Source: Hymenobacter siberiensis (GTDB lineage Bacteria > Bacteroidota > Bacteroidia > Cytophagales > Hymenobacteraceae). Taken from it: a stretch of 64,000 nucleotides of DNA. How positions within the stretch are numbered: position 1 is the stretch's first letter; every line of letters starts with the position of its first letter. Location of the stretch: the NCBI RefSeq assembly GCF_018967845.1, contig NZ_JAHLZZ010000001.1, positions 1 to 64,000 of the forward strand, read 5' to 3'. Below are positions 30,172 through 39,987 of the stretch, one piece after another. The notes beneath the pieces were generated by a model, which had not been told where the DNA came from, did no database searches, and worked only from the letters and a program-made list of their open reading frames with translations. The translations under genes and the position numbers were made by a program.

Positions 30172-32016
30172 ATGAAAACCTATCTAAGAATCCTCAGCTA
30201 CGCCCGGCCCTATGCCGATTTCGTGCCGCTGTACCTGCTGTACACCGTGCTTGGCATCTTTTTCAGCATTGGCAACTTTGCGCTCATCATTCCCCTGCTG
30301 AATGTATTGTTCGATAAAACCGGGCAAATGCAGGCAAAGGCCCCCACTGTTCTACCTCACTTCGCGGTGTCGCTGGATTATGTAACCAGTGCGTTCAACT
30401 ACTATTTCTCCCAGATGATTGCCGACCATGGCAAGCTGGGCGCGCTGCTCTTTGCGTGCATTGTGCTGGTGGCTTCGGTGTTTTTCAGCAACGTATTCCG
30501 GTACCTGAGCCTGCGGCTGGTGGCGCGGGTGCGGGCCCGCGTTATCCGCAACATGCGGCGCGACCTGTACCACCGCATCATTGGCCTGCAGCTGGGCTAT
30601 TTTGCTAATGAGCGCAAGGGTGACCTCATGTCGCGCTTCACCAACGACGTGCAGGAAGTAGAAGCTTCGGTGGTGAACACTCTGCAGGCCGTGGTGCGGG
30701 AGCCGCTCACCATTGTGGGCTATTTCGCGGTGTTGTTTTATATGTCGGTGCCGCTCACGCTGTTCACGCTGGTGCTGCTGCCGCTGTCGGGCGGCATTAT
30801 TGCCACGCTGGCCAAGCGGCTGCGGCGGCAGGCCAAGCTCAGCCAGGGCACGCTGGGCTCCATGCTGTCGGTGATTGAGGAAACGCTGGGCGGCATCCGC
30901 GTCATCAAGGCGTTTAATGCGCAGGACTACATCAAGGGTAAATTTGAGGAGCAGAACGACCAGTATGCCCGCACCGCCCAGCGCATCGACAACACGCGGG
31001 ATTTGGCCTCGCCATTTTCGGAATTTGCCGGGGTTTCGGTGGTGGCCGGGCTGCTGTATTTCGGCGGCTCGCTCATTCTGAGCGGTCAATCGACGTTGGA
31101 AGGGGCCTCGTTTATTACCTACATCGTGCTGTTTTCGCAGGTATTGACTCCGGCCAAAGCTTTGTCCAGCTCCTTCGGCAATATCCAGCGCGGACTGGTG
31201 GCCGGCGAGCGGGTGCTGAGCATCATCGACACCGAGCCCGCCATCCGCGACCGGCCCGATGCCACGGTGCTGCCCCCCTTTGAGCGCGAAATCGAGTTTC
31301 ACAACCTGAGCTTCAGCTACGATGAAACGCCCGTGCTCTACGACATCAACCTAACCATCAAAAAAGGCCAGACGGTGGCCCTGGTGGGCGGCAGCGGCGG
31401 CGGCAAAAGCACCCTGGCCGACCTCCTGCCCCGCTTCTACGACCCCAGCGCCGGCCAGATTTTCATCGACGGCCACGACCTGCGTGCCTGCTCGCTGCAC
31501 TCGGTGCGCGACCAGATGGGCATCGTGACCCAGGAAAGCATTCTGTTCAACGACACGATTTTCAACAACATCCGCTTCAATACCCAGGCCACCGAGGCCG
31601 AAGTGATGGAAGCCGCCCGCATTGCCAACGCCCACGAGTTCATTATCGCCAGCCCCGAGGGCTACCAGACGGTGATTGGCGACCGGGGCTCGCGCCTTTC
31701 GGGCGGGCAGCGCCAGCGCCTGAGCATTGCCCGCGCCATCCTGCGCAACCCGCCCATTCTCATTCTCGACGAAGCCACTTCGGCCCTCGATACCGAGAGC
31801 GAAAAGCTGGTGCAGGAGGCCTTGCAGCGCCTGATGCAGAACCGTACCTCGCTCGTCATCGCCCACCGCCTGAGCACCGTGCAGCACGCCGACGAGATTG
31901 TGGTGCTCCAGCACGGCCGCATTGTGGAGCGCGGCACGCATGATGAGCTGCTGCGGCGCGAGGGCGGCGTGTACCAGCGCCTGAGCTCGATGCAAACCAA
32001 CGCCGCGCTGGTGTAG
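30172..32016 (+). CDS. ABC exporter, MsbA-like (fused permease and ATPase)
   Basis: A 614-residue half-transporter that works as a homodimer. The ATG at 30172 (MKTYLRILSYARPYADF) is preferred over an in-frame TTG two codons earlier. Six transmembrane spans occupy about residues 18-325 and the nucleotide-binding domain follows: Walker A GGSGGGKST (406-414), signature LSGGQRQR, Walker B 'ILILDEATSALD' and the H-loop 'VIAHRLS'. It resembles lipid A/lipid flippase and multidrug exporters; the cargo is not certain. Confidence 0.88.
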   Translation: MKTYLRILSYARPYADFVPLYLLYTVLGIFFSIGNFALIIPLLNVLFDKTGQMQAKAPTVLPHFAVSLDYVTSAFNYYFSQMIADHGKLGALLFACIVLVASVFFSNVFRYLSLRLVARVRARVIRNMRRDLYHRIIGLQLGYFANERKGDLMSRFTNDVQEVEASVVNTLQAVVREPLTIVGYFAVLFYMSVPLTLFTLVLLPLSGGIIATLAKRLRRQAKLSQGTLGSMLSVIEETLGGIRVIKAFNAQDYIKGKFEEQNDQYARTAQRIDNTRDLASPFSEFAGVSVVAGLLYFGGSLILSGQSTLEGASFITYIVLFSQVLTPAKALSSSFGNIQRGLVAGERVLSIIDTEPAIRDRPDATVLPPFEREIEFHNLSFSYDETPVLYDINLTIKKGQTVALVGGSGGGKSTLADLLPRFYDPSAGQIFIDGHDLRACSLHSVRDQMGIVTQESILFNDTIFNNIRFNTQATEAEVMEAARIANAHEFIIASPEGYQTVIGDRGSRLSGGQRQRLSIARAILRNPPILILDEATSALDTESEKLVQEALQRLMQNRTSLVIAHRLSTVQHADEIVVLQHGRIVERGTHDELLRREGGVYQRLSSMQTNAALV

Positions 32017-32135
32017 CCGCGCATACTTAGTGGTTAACGGTTAATAAAGCATTGAGCAACCCCGACCATTAACCACGAATCATTCACCACTCACTATAAT
32101 CCCTATCTTTCGTCTCAAATCAACTTTTCCCTCTT

Positions 32136-32609
32136 ATGCTCGCTCTCAAACGCATTGTCACCGTCGCCGTAATGGTTTACCTGCTGCTGGCGCTGCTGTT
32201 CATTCTGGCCCCGGCCGTGCGCTCGTCGGTAATGGGCATGGGTTCGGGCCTGTCGGTACTGGAGCAGGAACGGCAGTTTTTCTACGTCATGTTTGTGATT
32301 GGAGCCGTGGTAATGGCCCTGCAGCTCATTACCGAAAACCTGGACAGCACCCTGCTGCGCCGCACCGTGAACCAGAACGAAGGCAAAATCAACGAGTTAA
32401 AAGCCAAGCTCTACGACCACCAGCAGCGGGGTACCACGCCCGCGGTACCAGGCAGCCGCACCATCGACGGCCGCATTGCCGAACCGGCTATCCCCGCTAC
32501 GCGCCCCCTGGAAAACCGCCCGGTTGACCCGTTGCCCCAGCCCACGTTCCCCCAAAACGACCCCAGCCTGTCGAACACCCCACCGGCCGACCGGCCACCC
32601 CTGGCCTAG
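32136..32609 (+). CDS. Membrane protein of unknown function with coiled coil and Pro-rich tail
   Basis: A 157-residue protein with two hydrophobic segments (about 8-28 and 47-66), a coiled-coil-like stretch (70-95, 'NQNEGKINELKAKLYDHQQR') and a Pro-rich tail (100-157). No family is recognised. It is 24 bp upstream of gmhA and is likely co-transcribed. A TATCTTTC box near 32110 resembles a -7 element with one mismatch. Confidence 0.55.
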   Translation: MLALKRIVTVAVMVYLLLALLFILAPAVRSSVMGMGSGLSVLEQERQFFYVMFVIGAVVMALQLITENLDSTLLRRTVNQNEGKINELKAKLYDHQQRGTTPAVPGSRTIDGRIAEPAIPATRPLENRPVDPLPQPTFPQNDPSLSNTPPADRPPLA

Positions 32610-32633
32610 CTCTGCCTCCTGATTCCGTTTTCC

Positions 32634-33239
32634 GTGCCCGATACGACTTCCCTCCCCGACCTGATTCGCGCTGAGCTGACCGAAGCCCGCGCCGTGCTCG
32701 ACCGCTTTCTGACCGACCCGGCCCACGTCGCCAGCATTGCCGCCGCCGCCGAGCTCATTGCCGCCAGCCTGCAAAGCGGCGGCAAAGTCCTCACCTGCGG
32801 CAACGGCGGCAGCCTCTGCGACGCCCAGCATTTCGCCGAGGAGCTCAGTGGCCGCTACCGCCAGAACCGCCGCGCCCTGGCCGCCATCGCCCTCACCGAA
32901 GCTTCGCACATGACCTGCGTAGCCAATGATTTCGGCTTCGAGTTCGTATTCAGCCGCTTCGTGGAAGCCCTGGGCCGCCCCGGCGATGTGCTGCTGGCCA
33001 TCAGCACCAGTGGCAACTCGCCCAACATCCTCCGCGCCGCCGAAGCCGCTAAAAAACTGGGGATGAAAGTAGTTTCCCTCACCGGCAAGGATGGCGGCGA
33101 GCTGGCGGGGCTGAGCGACGTGGAGATTCGAGCCCCGCACAGTGGCTACGCCGATAGGATTCAGGAAATCCATATCAAAGCCATTCACATCATGATTTTG
33201 CTGATTGAGAAACTGGTGATTGGTGAAGTGGTGAAATAG
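32634..33239 (+). CDS. gmhA: Sedoheptulose 7-phosphate isomerase
   Basis: Converts sedoheptulose 7-phosphate to D-glycero-manno-heptose 7-phosphate, the first step of heptose synthesis for LPS or S-layer glycans. The 201-residue SIS-domain protein has '[22 protein letters not shown]' in parts, '[11 protein letters not shown]' and the C-terminal '[17 protein letters not shown]' helix bearing catalytic His. Translation starts at GTG (32634); no ATG is near. No hldE or gmhB is next to it. Confidence 0.9.
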   Translation: MPDTTSLPDLIRAELTEARAVLDRFLTDPAHVASIAAAAELIAASLQSGGKVLTCGNGGSLCDAQHFAEELSGRYRQNRRALAAIALTEASHMTCVANDFGFEFVFSRFVEALGRPGDVLLAISTSGNSPNILRAAEAAKKLGMKVVSLTGKDGGELAGLSDVEIRAPHSGYADRIQEIHIKAIHIMILLIEKLVIGEVVK

Positions 33240-33325
33240 TGAAATGGTGAGCTGGCGAGTTATTGAAGCTGTGCGGTAGTAGGTTTGTAGGGACACTAGA
33301 ATATTCACTATCTCACCACTCTACC

Positions 33326-34861
33326 ATGCTTACCAAAACCTTCGGCTCGGCCGTGCAGGGCGTCAACGCCTACACCATCACGATTGAAGTGGTGGTGGGA
33401 GCCGGGACGAATTTCTTTGTGGTGGGCTTGCCCGATAACGCCATTAAGGAGAGCCAGCAGCGGATTGAGGCGGCGCTCAAGTTTCGGGGGTACCGCATGC
33501 CGCGCACCAAAGTGGTGGTGAACATGGCCCCGGCCGACATCCGCAAGGAGGGCGCGGCCTATGATTTGCCCATTGCGCTGGGCATTCTGCACGCCTCGCA
33601 ACAGCTGAACACCGAGCGGCTAGGCGACTACATCATCATGGGCGAAATGTCGCTCGATGGCGAGCTGCGGCCGATAAAAGGCGTTCTGCCCATTGCCATT
33701 CAGGCGCGCAAGGAGGGCTTTAAGGGCATTATCCTGCCCAGGGAAAACGCGGAGGAAGCAGCCATCGTCAACAACCTTGATGTGATTGCCGTGGGCAGCA
33801 TGCAGGAAGCCATCGACTTCTTCGAGGGCCGTACTGAAATCGTGCCCACCAAAGTGGATACCCGCGACCTGTTCCAGCACGCGGTGAATAAATACACGGC
33901 CGACTTTGCCGACGTGCAGGGCCAGGAAAACATCAAGCGGGCCTTGGAAATCGCGGCAGCCGGCGGCCACAACGTGATTATGATTGGCCCACCCGGCGCG
34001 GGCAAAACCATGCTGGCCAAGCGCCTGCCCAGCATCCTGCCACCGCTGAGCATGCAGGAGGCGCTGGAAACCACCAAAATCCACTCGGTAGCCGGCAAGC
34101 TGGGCGGCGGGGGCTTGCTGAGCACCCGACCGTTTCGCAGCCCCCACCACACGATTTCGGATGTGGCGCTGGTGGGGGGCGGCAGCAACCCGCAGCCCGG
34201 CGAAATCTCGCTCTCGCACAACGGCGTGCTTTTTTTGGACGAATTGCCCGAATTCAAGCGCACGGTGCTGGAGGTGATGCGCCAGCCGCTGGAGGAACGC
34301 CGCGTGACCATTGCGCGGGCCAAGCTCAGCATTGAGTTTCCGGCCAACTTCATGCTCATCGCCAGCATGAACCCTTGTCCGTGTGGCTATTACAACCACC
34401 CCGAGAAAGAATGCGTGTGCGGCCCCGGCGTGGTGCAAAAATATCTAAACAAAGTGAGCGGTCCGCTGCTTGACCGTATTGACTTACACGTCGAAGTGAC
34501 GCCCGTGACCTTCGACCAGATGACGGAATCGCGCAAATCGGAAACCAGCGCCGAAATCCAGGTGCGGGTAGACAAGGCCCGCCAGGTGCAGGAAACGCGC
34601 TTTACCGACTACGTCGACATTCACTCCAACGCCATGATGCCACCCCAGATGGTGAAGGATATCTGCCAAATCAGCGAAGACGGCCGGCAGCTGCTGAAAA
34701 CGGCCATGGAGCGCCTCGGCCTCTCGGCCCGCGCCTACGACCGCATTCTGAAAGTGGCCCGCACCATTGCCGACCTGGCCGGCACCGACGATATTCAGAT
34801 TAACCACCTGGCCGAAGCCATTCAATACCGCAGCCTCGATAGAGAGGGTTGGGCGGGGTAA
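33326..34861 (+). CDS. YifB/ComM family AAA ATPase (magnesium chelatase-like)
   Basis: A 511-residue protein from the ATG at 33326 (MLTKTFGSAVQGVNAYTITI). The N-terminal Lon-like ChlI domain is followed by an AAA core with Walker A GPPGAGKT (221-228), Walker B 'VLFLDELPEF', the sensor region and a C-terminal helical domain with the 'CPCGYYNHPEKEC' Cys cluster. Related ComM helicases promote branch migration of integrated DNA during natural transformation, so a role in recombination is inferred. It is 6 bp upstream of pyrD. Confidence 0.92.
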   Translation: MLTKTFGSAVQGVNAYTITIEVVVGAGTNFFVVGLPDNAIKESQQRIEAALKFRGYRMPRTKVVVNMAPADIRKEGAAYDLPIALGILHASQQLNTERLGDYIIMGEMSLDGELRPIKGVLPIAIQARKEGFKGIILPRENAEEAAIVNNLDVIAVGSMQEAIDFFEGRTEIVPTKVDTRDLFQHAVNKYTADFADVQGQENIKRALEIAAAGGHNVIMIGPPGAGKTMLAKRLPSILPPLSMQEALETTKIHSVAGKLGGGGLLSTRPFRSPHHTISDVALVGGGSNPQPGEISLSHNGVLFLDELPEFKRTVLEVMRQPLEERRVTIARAKLSIEFPANFMLIASMNPCPCGYYNHPEKECVCGPGVVQKYLNKVSGPLLDRIDLHVEVTPVTFDQMTESRKSETSAEIQVRVDKARQVQETRFTDYVDIHSNAMMPPQMVKDICQISEDGRQLLKTAMERLGLSARAYDRILKVARTIADLAGTDDIQINHLAEAIQYRSLDREGWAG

Positions 34862-34867
34862 ACCATC

Positions 34868-35902
34868 ATGTATAAAGCCCTCGTCAAGCCCCTCCTTTTC
34901 AACCTCGACGCCGAGCGCGCCCACCACTTCGTTTTCGATAATCTGCGCCGGGCGACGCGGGTGCCGGGCACCCAGTCCCTGCTCCGGGCACTCTACGATT
35001 TTCAGGACCCGAGCTTGGCGCGGGAGGTTTTCGGGCTGAAGTTCCCGAATCCGGTGGGCCTGGCAGCGGGCTTTGATAAGAACGCAGCCCTGACCGATGA
35101 GCTGGCCACAATGGGCTTTGGCTTCGTGGAGATTGGGACGGTGACGCCCCGGCCGCAACCCGGCAACCCGGCGCCGCGCCTGTTTCGGCTGCCGCAGGAC
35201 GAGGCGCTAGTGAACCGCATGGGCTTTAATAACGACGGGGCAGCCGTGGTGGCGGCGCGGCTGGCCCGGCGGCGCAACCGGCAGCTCATCATCGGCGGCA
35301 ATATTGGCAAAAACAAGGACACGCCCAACGAGCGCGCTGCCGACGACTACGTGGCCGGCTTCGAGGCCCTGGCCGAGGTGGTGGACTACTTCGTAGTGAA
35401 CGTGAGCTCGCCCAACACGCCCAACCTGCGCCAGCTGCAGGAGAAAAAACCACTCATTGACCTGTTGCAGCAGGTGCAGGCCCGCAATCTGGCCCGCGCC
35501 CGCCCGCGCCCGCTACTGCTAAAAATAGCGCCCGACCTCACGAATTCGCAGCTCGACGACATTCTGGAAATAGCCCGCGAAACGCAGCTCAGCGGTCTGG
35601 TGGCGACGAATACCACCATCAGCCGCGACAACCTGAGCTCCGAGCCCAGCTACGTAGCCAGCCTGGGGGCGGGCGGCCTGAGCGGCAAGCCGCTACGGGC
35701 GCGGGCCACCGAAGTCATCCGCTACCTGCACCAGAAATCCGACGGCGGGCTGCCCATCATCGGCTCGGGCGGCATTCACTCGGCGGCCGATGCGCGGGAG
35801 AAACTGGAGGCCGGCGCGGCGCTCATTCAACTATACACCGGCTTTATTTACGAAGGGCCGGCGCTGGTGAGCCGGATAAACCGGAGCCTGGTGCCAGCAT
35901 AA
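34868..35902 (+). CDS. pyrD: Dihydroorotate dehydrogenase (quinone), class 2
   Basis: Oxidises dihydroorotate to orotate with quinone, on the inner membrane. The 344-residue protein has the class 2 N-terminal helix (YKALVKPLLFNLDAERAHHF), 'NPVGLAAGFDKN', the FMN and substrate motifs 'NRMGFNN' and 'VNVSSPNTPNLRQLQ' (catalytic Ser in the NVSSPNTP segment) and 'IIGSGGIHSAADAREKLEAGA' in parts. Its 3' end overlaps the convergent broken membrane gene by 59 bp. The 6 bp gap to the yifB-like gene suggests a shared transcript. Confidence 0.95.
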   Translation: MYKALVKPLLFNLDAERAHHFVFDNLRRATRVPGTQSLLRALYDFQDPSLAREVFGLKFPNPVGLAAGFDKNAALTDELATMGFGFVEIGTVTPRPQPGNPAPRLFRLPQDEALVNRMGFNNDGAAVVAARLARRRNRQLIIGGNIGKNKDTPNERAADDYVAGFEALAEVVDYFVVNVSSPNTPNLRQLQEKKPLIDLLQQVQARNLARARPRPLLLKIAPDLTNSQLDDILEIARETQLSGLVATNTTISRDNLSSEPSYVASLGAGGLSGKPLRARATEVIRYLHQKSDGGLPIIGSGGIHSAADAREKLEAGAALIQLYTGFIYEGPALVSRINRSLVPA

Positions 35903-36526
35903 CCCGCTGCCCGCGCACCCGCCGGTGCCACCAGATAATGATGGGTACCCTAATGGCCGTGGGCCACAGGAAGCTGTACGAAAACGGAATAAAGTATAGG
36001 CTGGTGGCCGAAAACGCCGTTACGGCCGCAATGTAGGACGCCATAAAGCCCGAAATGTGGTTGAGCAGCCATTGGTTTTTGGTCCAGTGGCCGGCATTAG
36101 CGTAGCCGCGCAGCTGGCGGAAAACCGTGAAGGCCCCGATGCTGCCGAACACGCCCACGGGAATGTTGCCGGACAGCACCGCATACCCAACCGTGCCCAG
36201 GAACACGAGCAGCCCCACGCCGGCTACGGCCCGAAGGCCGCTATGTGGGCATCCCAGGCCAGGCTTTTCAGGAAAACTGAGCGGTAGCCGAAGCCGGCCA
36301 TGTACAGGCTGAACACGGCGGTGAGCAGCAGAAACGTGCTGTGAATGTGCTACGAGCCCGCCAGGGCCGTGGTGCCGGCCACCACCATCGACCAAAAAAA
36401 CACCAGCCCCCAGCGCCGGTGCGCTGCCCCGCCCTTGCGCACGGCCAGCGCCACGGGAGCCACAAAAAACCCGGTGAAGCCGGCCGCGATGTGCAGGTAG
36501 CAGTTAAGGGCGAAGAAGGTTTCCAT
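35844..36526 (-). pseudogene. Broken multi-span membrane protein
   Basis: Start ATG at 36526 gives METFFALNCYLHIAAGFTGF and a series of hydrophobic spans. An in-frame TAG at 36350-36352 interrupts it (CAG to TAG would suffice), and a one-base frameshift near 36240 moves the rest into the next frame, where 'GVGLLVFLGTVGYAVLSG' and 'WTKNQWLLNHISGFMASY' complete a protein of about 225 residues. The latter stretch is typical of four- to seven-span DUF2306-like membrane proteins; the family call is weak. It is convergent with pyrD. Confidence 0.65.
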
Positions 36527-36660
36527 GACGGCAGGCGCGGCTATTGTTGAACCACGGCCGAAAGATGGAAACCGATTCGGCCCGCGCCAAACCGGCGCTA
36601 CCGAAACATTGGCCGGGGCAGCCGAAGCGTCATCAGCGGCCGAAAAATAGGGGCACGCGG

Positions 36661-37797
36661 CTACAGCTTTGCCCCTACTTTGAACTCGATTACGTCGGCC
36701 GCGCCCCGGTGGATTTTCAAATCGACGGCCCCGAATACCACGTCGGTAAAATGGTATTTCAGGCCCAGGCGCTCGTAGTAGGCCGTGCTCGATTTGTAGG
36801 GTGAGTACACGTAGAAACCCAGGTGCGACACAAAAGCCAGCCGGCCGAATAGCAGCTCATGGCCCACAAATACGCCGGCTTTCTTCACGTCGGGCTGCGG
36901 GCCGCCGGCGCGGGTGGTGTCTTCCAGGGTGGCTTTCAGGCTGCGGTCGTTGAAGCCCTCCACGCCCAGCAGCAGGTTGGATTTGCGGTTGACGCGGCGG
37001 CCCACGGCCAGCGTCACGGAGTTCACCAGGTACTTCTGCTTGTCGCCCTCGGTGCGCTGCTTGAAGCCCAAGCTGGTGCTCACATTGAAGAAATTGGTCC
37101 CGATTTCGGCCGGCAGCGGCGCGCCCGAAGCAAGCGTGGGGGCCGGGCGCTGCTGGTGGTAGTTCAGCCCCAGCACCACCGAGGGTAGGTTCACGCCGAA
37201 GTTGGGCTTGGTGGTGGCGCCATTGGAGTAGTGGTTCAGCCCCGCCCCTACCAGCAGGCCCAGGTGCGGCGTGAGGGCGTAGTCGTACTCGAACCGGAAC
37301 TGCAGCGTGGCATTCAGGGCCGAGCTGGCGATGGTGTTTTTATGGTTCGTTTCCTGGTTGTAGGGGTTGGTGAGGTAAGCCAGGCCCGCGCCCAGCCGGA
37401 AGCTGAAATCGTGCTTCGGCCCGCGCGAAAACGTTTTGCTGATGTAGGGACTGGCCGAGAAAACGTAGCCCAGCACCGGGTTGTGAAAGTCGTAGTACGT
37501 GAGGGCCAGCCCCACCTTTGGGAACTTGTACCACGCGTGCCAGGGCGCGGCCCCGGTCGTCTGGCGCTGCAGGTTGATTTCGAAGCCCGTGGGATGCGAG
37601 GCTACCAGGTGCCGGATGGCATAAGTGTGCGCCATGATTATGCTGCCCTGGGCATAGGCGCCCACAATGAACGGCGCAGGCGGCACCGGCGCGGCGGCGG
37701 TATAAGCAGTCTGGGCGGCGGCCCCGGACGTAGCCAAGCTCCACAATAGCGCCGGCATTACGGTCTTGCTCAACCTTAAAATAGCATCACCCTTCAT
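36661..37797 (-). CDS. Acyloxyacyl hydrolase, PagL-like lipid A deacylase
   Basis: A 378-residue outer-membrane protein with a signal peptide (cleavage after TSGAAA-Q). The barrel shows alternating strands, and 'GAGLNHYSNGATTKPNFG' holds the His-x-Ser-Asn site that PagL enzymes use to remove the 3-position acyl chain of lipid A. The length (about 350 mature residues) is larger than Pseudomonas PagL but usual for the Bacteroidota acyloxyacyl hydrolase group. Substrate is inferred. It stands alone, next to the MITE-like palindrome upstream. Confidence 0.78.
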   Translation of the reverse strand: MKGDAILRLSKTVMPALLWSLATSGAAAQTAYTAAAPVPPAPFIVGAYAQGSIIMAHTYAIRHLVASHPTGFEINLQRQTTGAAPWHAWYKFPKVGLALTYYDFHNPVLGYVFSASPYISKTFSRGPKHDFSFRLGAGLAYLTNPYNQETNHKNTIASSALNATLQFRFEYDYALTPHLGLLVGAGLNHYSNGATTKPNFGVNLPSVVLGLNYHQQRPAPTLASGAPLPAEIGTNFFNVSTSLGFKQRTEGDKQKYLVNSVTLAVGRRVNRKSNLLLGVEGFNDRSLKATLEDTTRAGGPQPDVKKAGVFVGHELLFGRLAFVSHLGFYVYSPYKSSTAYYERLGLKYHFTDVVFGAVDLKIHRGAADVIEFKVGAKL

Positions 37798-37815
37798 ATT
37801 TATATATTAGATTTC

Positions 37816-37951
37816 TTTAGAAAGTCACAAAAGGTACTCAAACGGTGATGCAGCGCGCAGCGCAGCATCTCGCTCGCATCGTTGAACGGGCCTGACGAGG
37901 CGAGCAAGATGCTGCGCTGCGCGCTGCATCACCGTTCGGGGACTTTCTAAA
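37816..37951. mobile_element. MITE-like palindromic element
   Basis: A 136-bp unit with 11-bp terminal inverted repeats (TTTAGAAAGTC / GACTTTCTAAA) and long inner arms (AACGGTGATGCAGCGCGCAG... and complement, about 30-36 bp) around a short centre. It has no coding capacity. A terminal-repeat-flanked, highly structured short unit is how a non-autonomous transposable element looks; no target duplication was confirmed. Confidence 0.6.
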
Positions 37952-38126
37952 CAGCTTCAGTAGACCGGCATCAAAAATAAGCCCCTGTAAAGCTGATTGA
38001 TAGATTTTACCAAAAGAATAATACGCCTTTTCCACAACCCATGCTCCCTCCGGGCCGATATACTCCCTGATTCTGGATCACTGTAATAGATTGTCTTCAG
38101 AATTCATCTTATCATTTTTATTAATC

Positions 38127-38816
38127 ATGAAAAAAACAATCCTATCGCTGGCACTGCTGGCTGGGCTAACCAGCGCGGCGCAAGCTCAAACCGGACTCAA
38201 ACTCGGCCTTAAAGGCGGCTTCAACGGTGCTACTTTTTCCGGCAACGACTCGAAAGGCAATCAGTACAAGGCAGGCTTCTCGGCCGGCGGCCTTATCAAC
38301 TACGGCTTTTCGGACCTGATTTCGGTGCAAGGCGAGCTGCTGTACTCGCAGAAGGGCGCCTCCATCGACGGCATCAACTACACGACCCCCTCGGCCAGCA
38401 CCACCAACGGCACGTTCAAATCGACTATCGGCTACATTGATGTGCCGATTTTGCTGAAAACCACCATTGGTGATAATGGCAAGGGACTGTTCTTTGAGTT
38501 GGGCCCACAGGGCAGCTTCGTCATCAATAACCGCGACTTCATTGAAGATGGCGGCGGCAAGCAGATTAGCTCCTCCAATACCAGCACCGATGACCTTAAC
38601 AAAGTGGTGATTGGCTACGTGGGCGGCATCGGCTACCAGCTTACCAGCGGCCTGGGCATCGGTATCCGCTACGCCGGCGATTTCTCGCAGGTCTATAAAG
38701 ATGGCAATTCCAAAAACCTCTTTTCTTCGGCGGCCAGTGGGTTTAACGGCAAGAACCCCAGCGTGCGCAACTCAGTGTTCCAGTTTCAGGTGCACTATCT
38801 GTTCGGCGGTAAGTAG
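38127..38816 (+). CDS. Outer-membrane beta-barrel protein (PorT-like), paralogue 1
   Basis: A 229-residue protein with signal peptide (MKKTILSLALLAGLTSAAQA-Q). The rest is a small 8-strand barrel of the OMP_b-brl_2 type: 'GLKLGLKGGFNGATFSG', 'SVQGELLYSQKGASIDG', 'FFELGPQGSFVINN' and a final strand 'FQFQVHYLFGGK'. It is the first of three tandem paralogues with the same plan; function is unknown beyond being an outer-membrane barrel. An in-frame extension to 38091 is not needed. Confidence 0.82.
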   Translation: MKKTILSLALLAGLTSAAQAQTGLKLGLKGGFNGATFSGNDSKGNQYKAGFSAGGLINYGFSDLISVQGELLYSQKGASIDGINYTTPSASTTNGTFKSTIGYIDVPILLKTTIGDNGKGLFFELGPQGSFVINNRDFIEDGGGKQISSSNTSTDDLNKVVIGYVGGIGYQLTSGLGIGIRYAGDFSQVYKDGNSKNLFSSAASGFNGKNPSVRNSVFQFQVHYLFGGK

Positions 38817-38838
38817 CCGGAACAGCTTTCGATTAGGC

Positions 38839-38882
38839 AAAAAAGCGGCCCGACTTCAACGTGAAGTCGGGCCGCTTTTTTT
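38839..38882. terminator. Terminator after paralogue 1
   Basis: A perfect 20-bp stem (AAAAAAGCGGCCCGACTTCA / complement) with a short loop and a long T-run on the plus strand. Confidence 0.92.
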
Positions 38883-39024
38883 GGGGCTGGCAGCGCAGTG
38901 GCTTTTCTATGCGCCCGTGGTGGTTACCTCAGCAACCTATTTGCGGTGCGGGCGGTATATGCCTCAGCCCTATATATCCGGCAGCTTTAAACCTGACTAT
39001 CAATACCTTCATCATTTATTCACA

Positions 39025-39627
39025 ATGAAAAAAGTCCTTCTTCCCATCGCCTTGCTGGCCAGCACCATTGGTGCGGCGCAGGCCCAGACGCCCGCCAACA
39101 GCATTGGCATCAAGGCTGGCTATGGCATCACCAGCCTCACGGGCAACACCAGCAGCGGCTATACATCCAAGAGCCACTCGGCCTACCAGGCCGGCCTGAT
39201 GGCTGACGTGTATTTTGGGGAAGTCATTTCCTTCCATCCCGAAGCCCTGTATACCAAGCAGTATTTCGATGCTACTGACCTGGTTAACCTGAGCCGCGAC
39301 GTGGACTACATCAACGTGCCGCTGCTGGCCCGCTACCACGCCGACGGGCTATTTTTTGAAGCCGGCCCGGAGGTCAACTTCGCCTTATCGGGCAAAGATG
39401 AAGGTGGTGCGGACATCAAAAGCCGCGACGTGACGCCGGTGACCCTCGACTACGTGGTGGGCCTGGGCTATCAGCTCCCGGTGGGCCTCTCGCTGGGCGT
39501 GCGCTACGATGGCGGCATCAGCCACACCTATAAGGACGCGGCGGCCAACAACCTGGGCACCGGCAACCTGCGTTCCAGCACGTTCTGGTTCAACCTCGGC
39601 TACGCTTTCGGGGGCACGGGGCGCTAG
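39025..39627 (+). CDS. Outer-membrane beta-barrel protein (PorT-like), paralogue 2
   Basis: A 200-residue protein with signal peptide (MKKVLLPIALLASTIGAAQA-Q) and the same strand pattern as its neighbours ('SIGIKAGYGITSLTG', 'VISFHPEALYTKQYF', 'LFFEAGPEVNFALSG', 'STFWFNLGYAFGG'). It is followed by its own hairpin terminator, so the three paralogues are separate transcription units. A longer in-frame reading from 38611 overlaps paralogue 1 and is rejected. Confidence 0.82.
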   Translation: MKKVLLPIALLASTIGAAQAQTPANSIGIKAGYGITSLTGNTSSGYTSKSHSAYQAGLMADVYFGEVISFHPEALYTKQYFDATDLVNLSRDVDYINVPLLARYHADGLFFEAGPEVNFALSGKDEGGADIKSRDVTPVTLDYVVGLGYQLPVGLSLGVRYDGGISHTYKDAAANNLGTGNLRSSTFWFNLGYAFGGTGR

Positions 39628-39649
39628 TAGCCCACTTCTCCACACTACT

Positions 39650-39684
39650 AAAAGCCCGGCTTCCGCAATGGAGACCGGGCTTTT
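39650..39684. terminator. Terminator after paralogue 2
   Basis: Stem AAAAGCCCGG / CCGGGCTTTT with a T-run. Its left arm wording (AAAAGCCCGGCTTCC) recurs in the terminator after paralogue 3. Confidence 0.8.
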
Positions 39685-39744
39685 GCGTTGCGGATGGTGT
39701 CACAGTCTTGAAACGGCCGACAGGTGTACCCCTGGCCCAACCCG

Positions 39745-39752
39745 TAGCTTTG
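39745..39752 (+). promoter_or_regulatory. -7 element for paralogue 3
   Basis: TAGCTTTG, an exact TAnnTTTG match, 24 bp upstream of the ATG at 39777. No TTG box is found at the expected distance. Confidence 0.5.
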
Positions 39753-39987
39753 CGGCATCATCTATCTACTTCACTTATGAAAAAGACTCTTTTCACCCTC
39801 GCGCTGCTGGCCGGGCTCATGGGTGCGGCGCAGGCCCAGAATGTTTCGCTGGGAATTAAAGCGGGGCCATCGTATTCCGGCTTCGTGGGGGCGCAGGCCA
39901 CCAACTATGAGAGCATTTTCGGATTTCACGCCGGCATTTTTGCTAATATTGGCCTCACCGACATGTTTGCCTTCCAGCCCGAAATTA

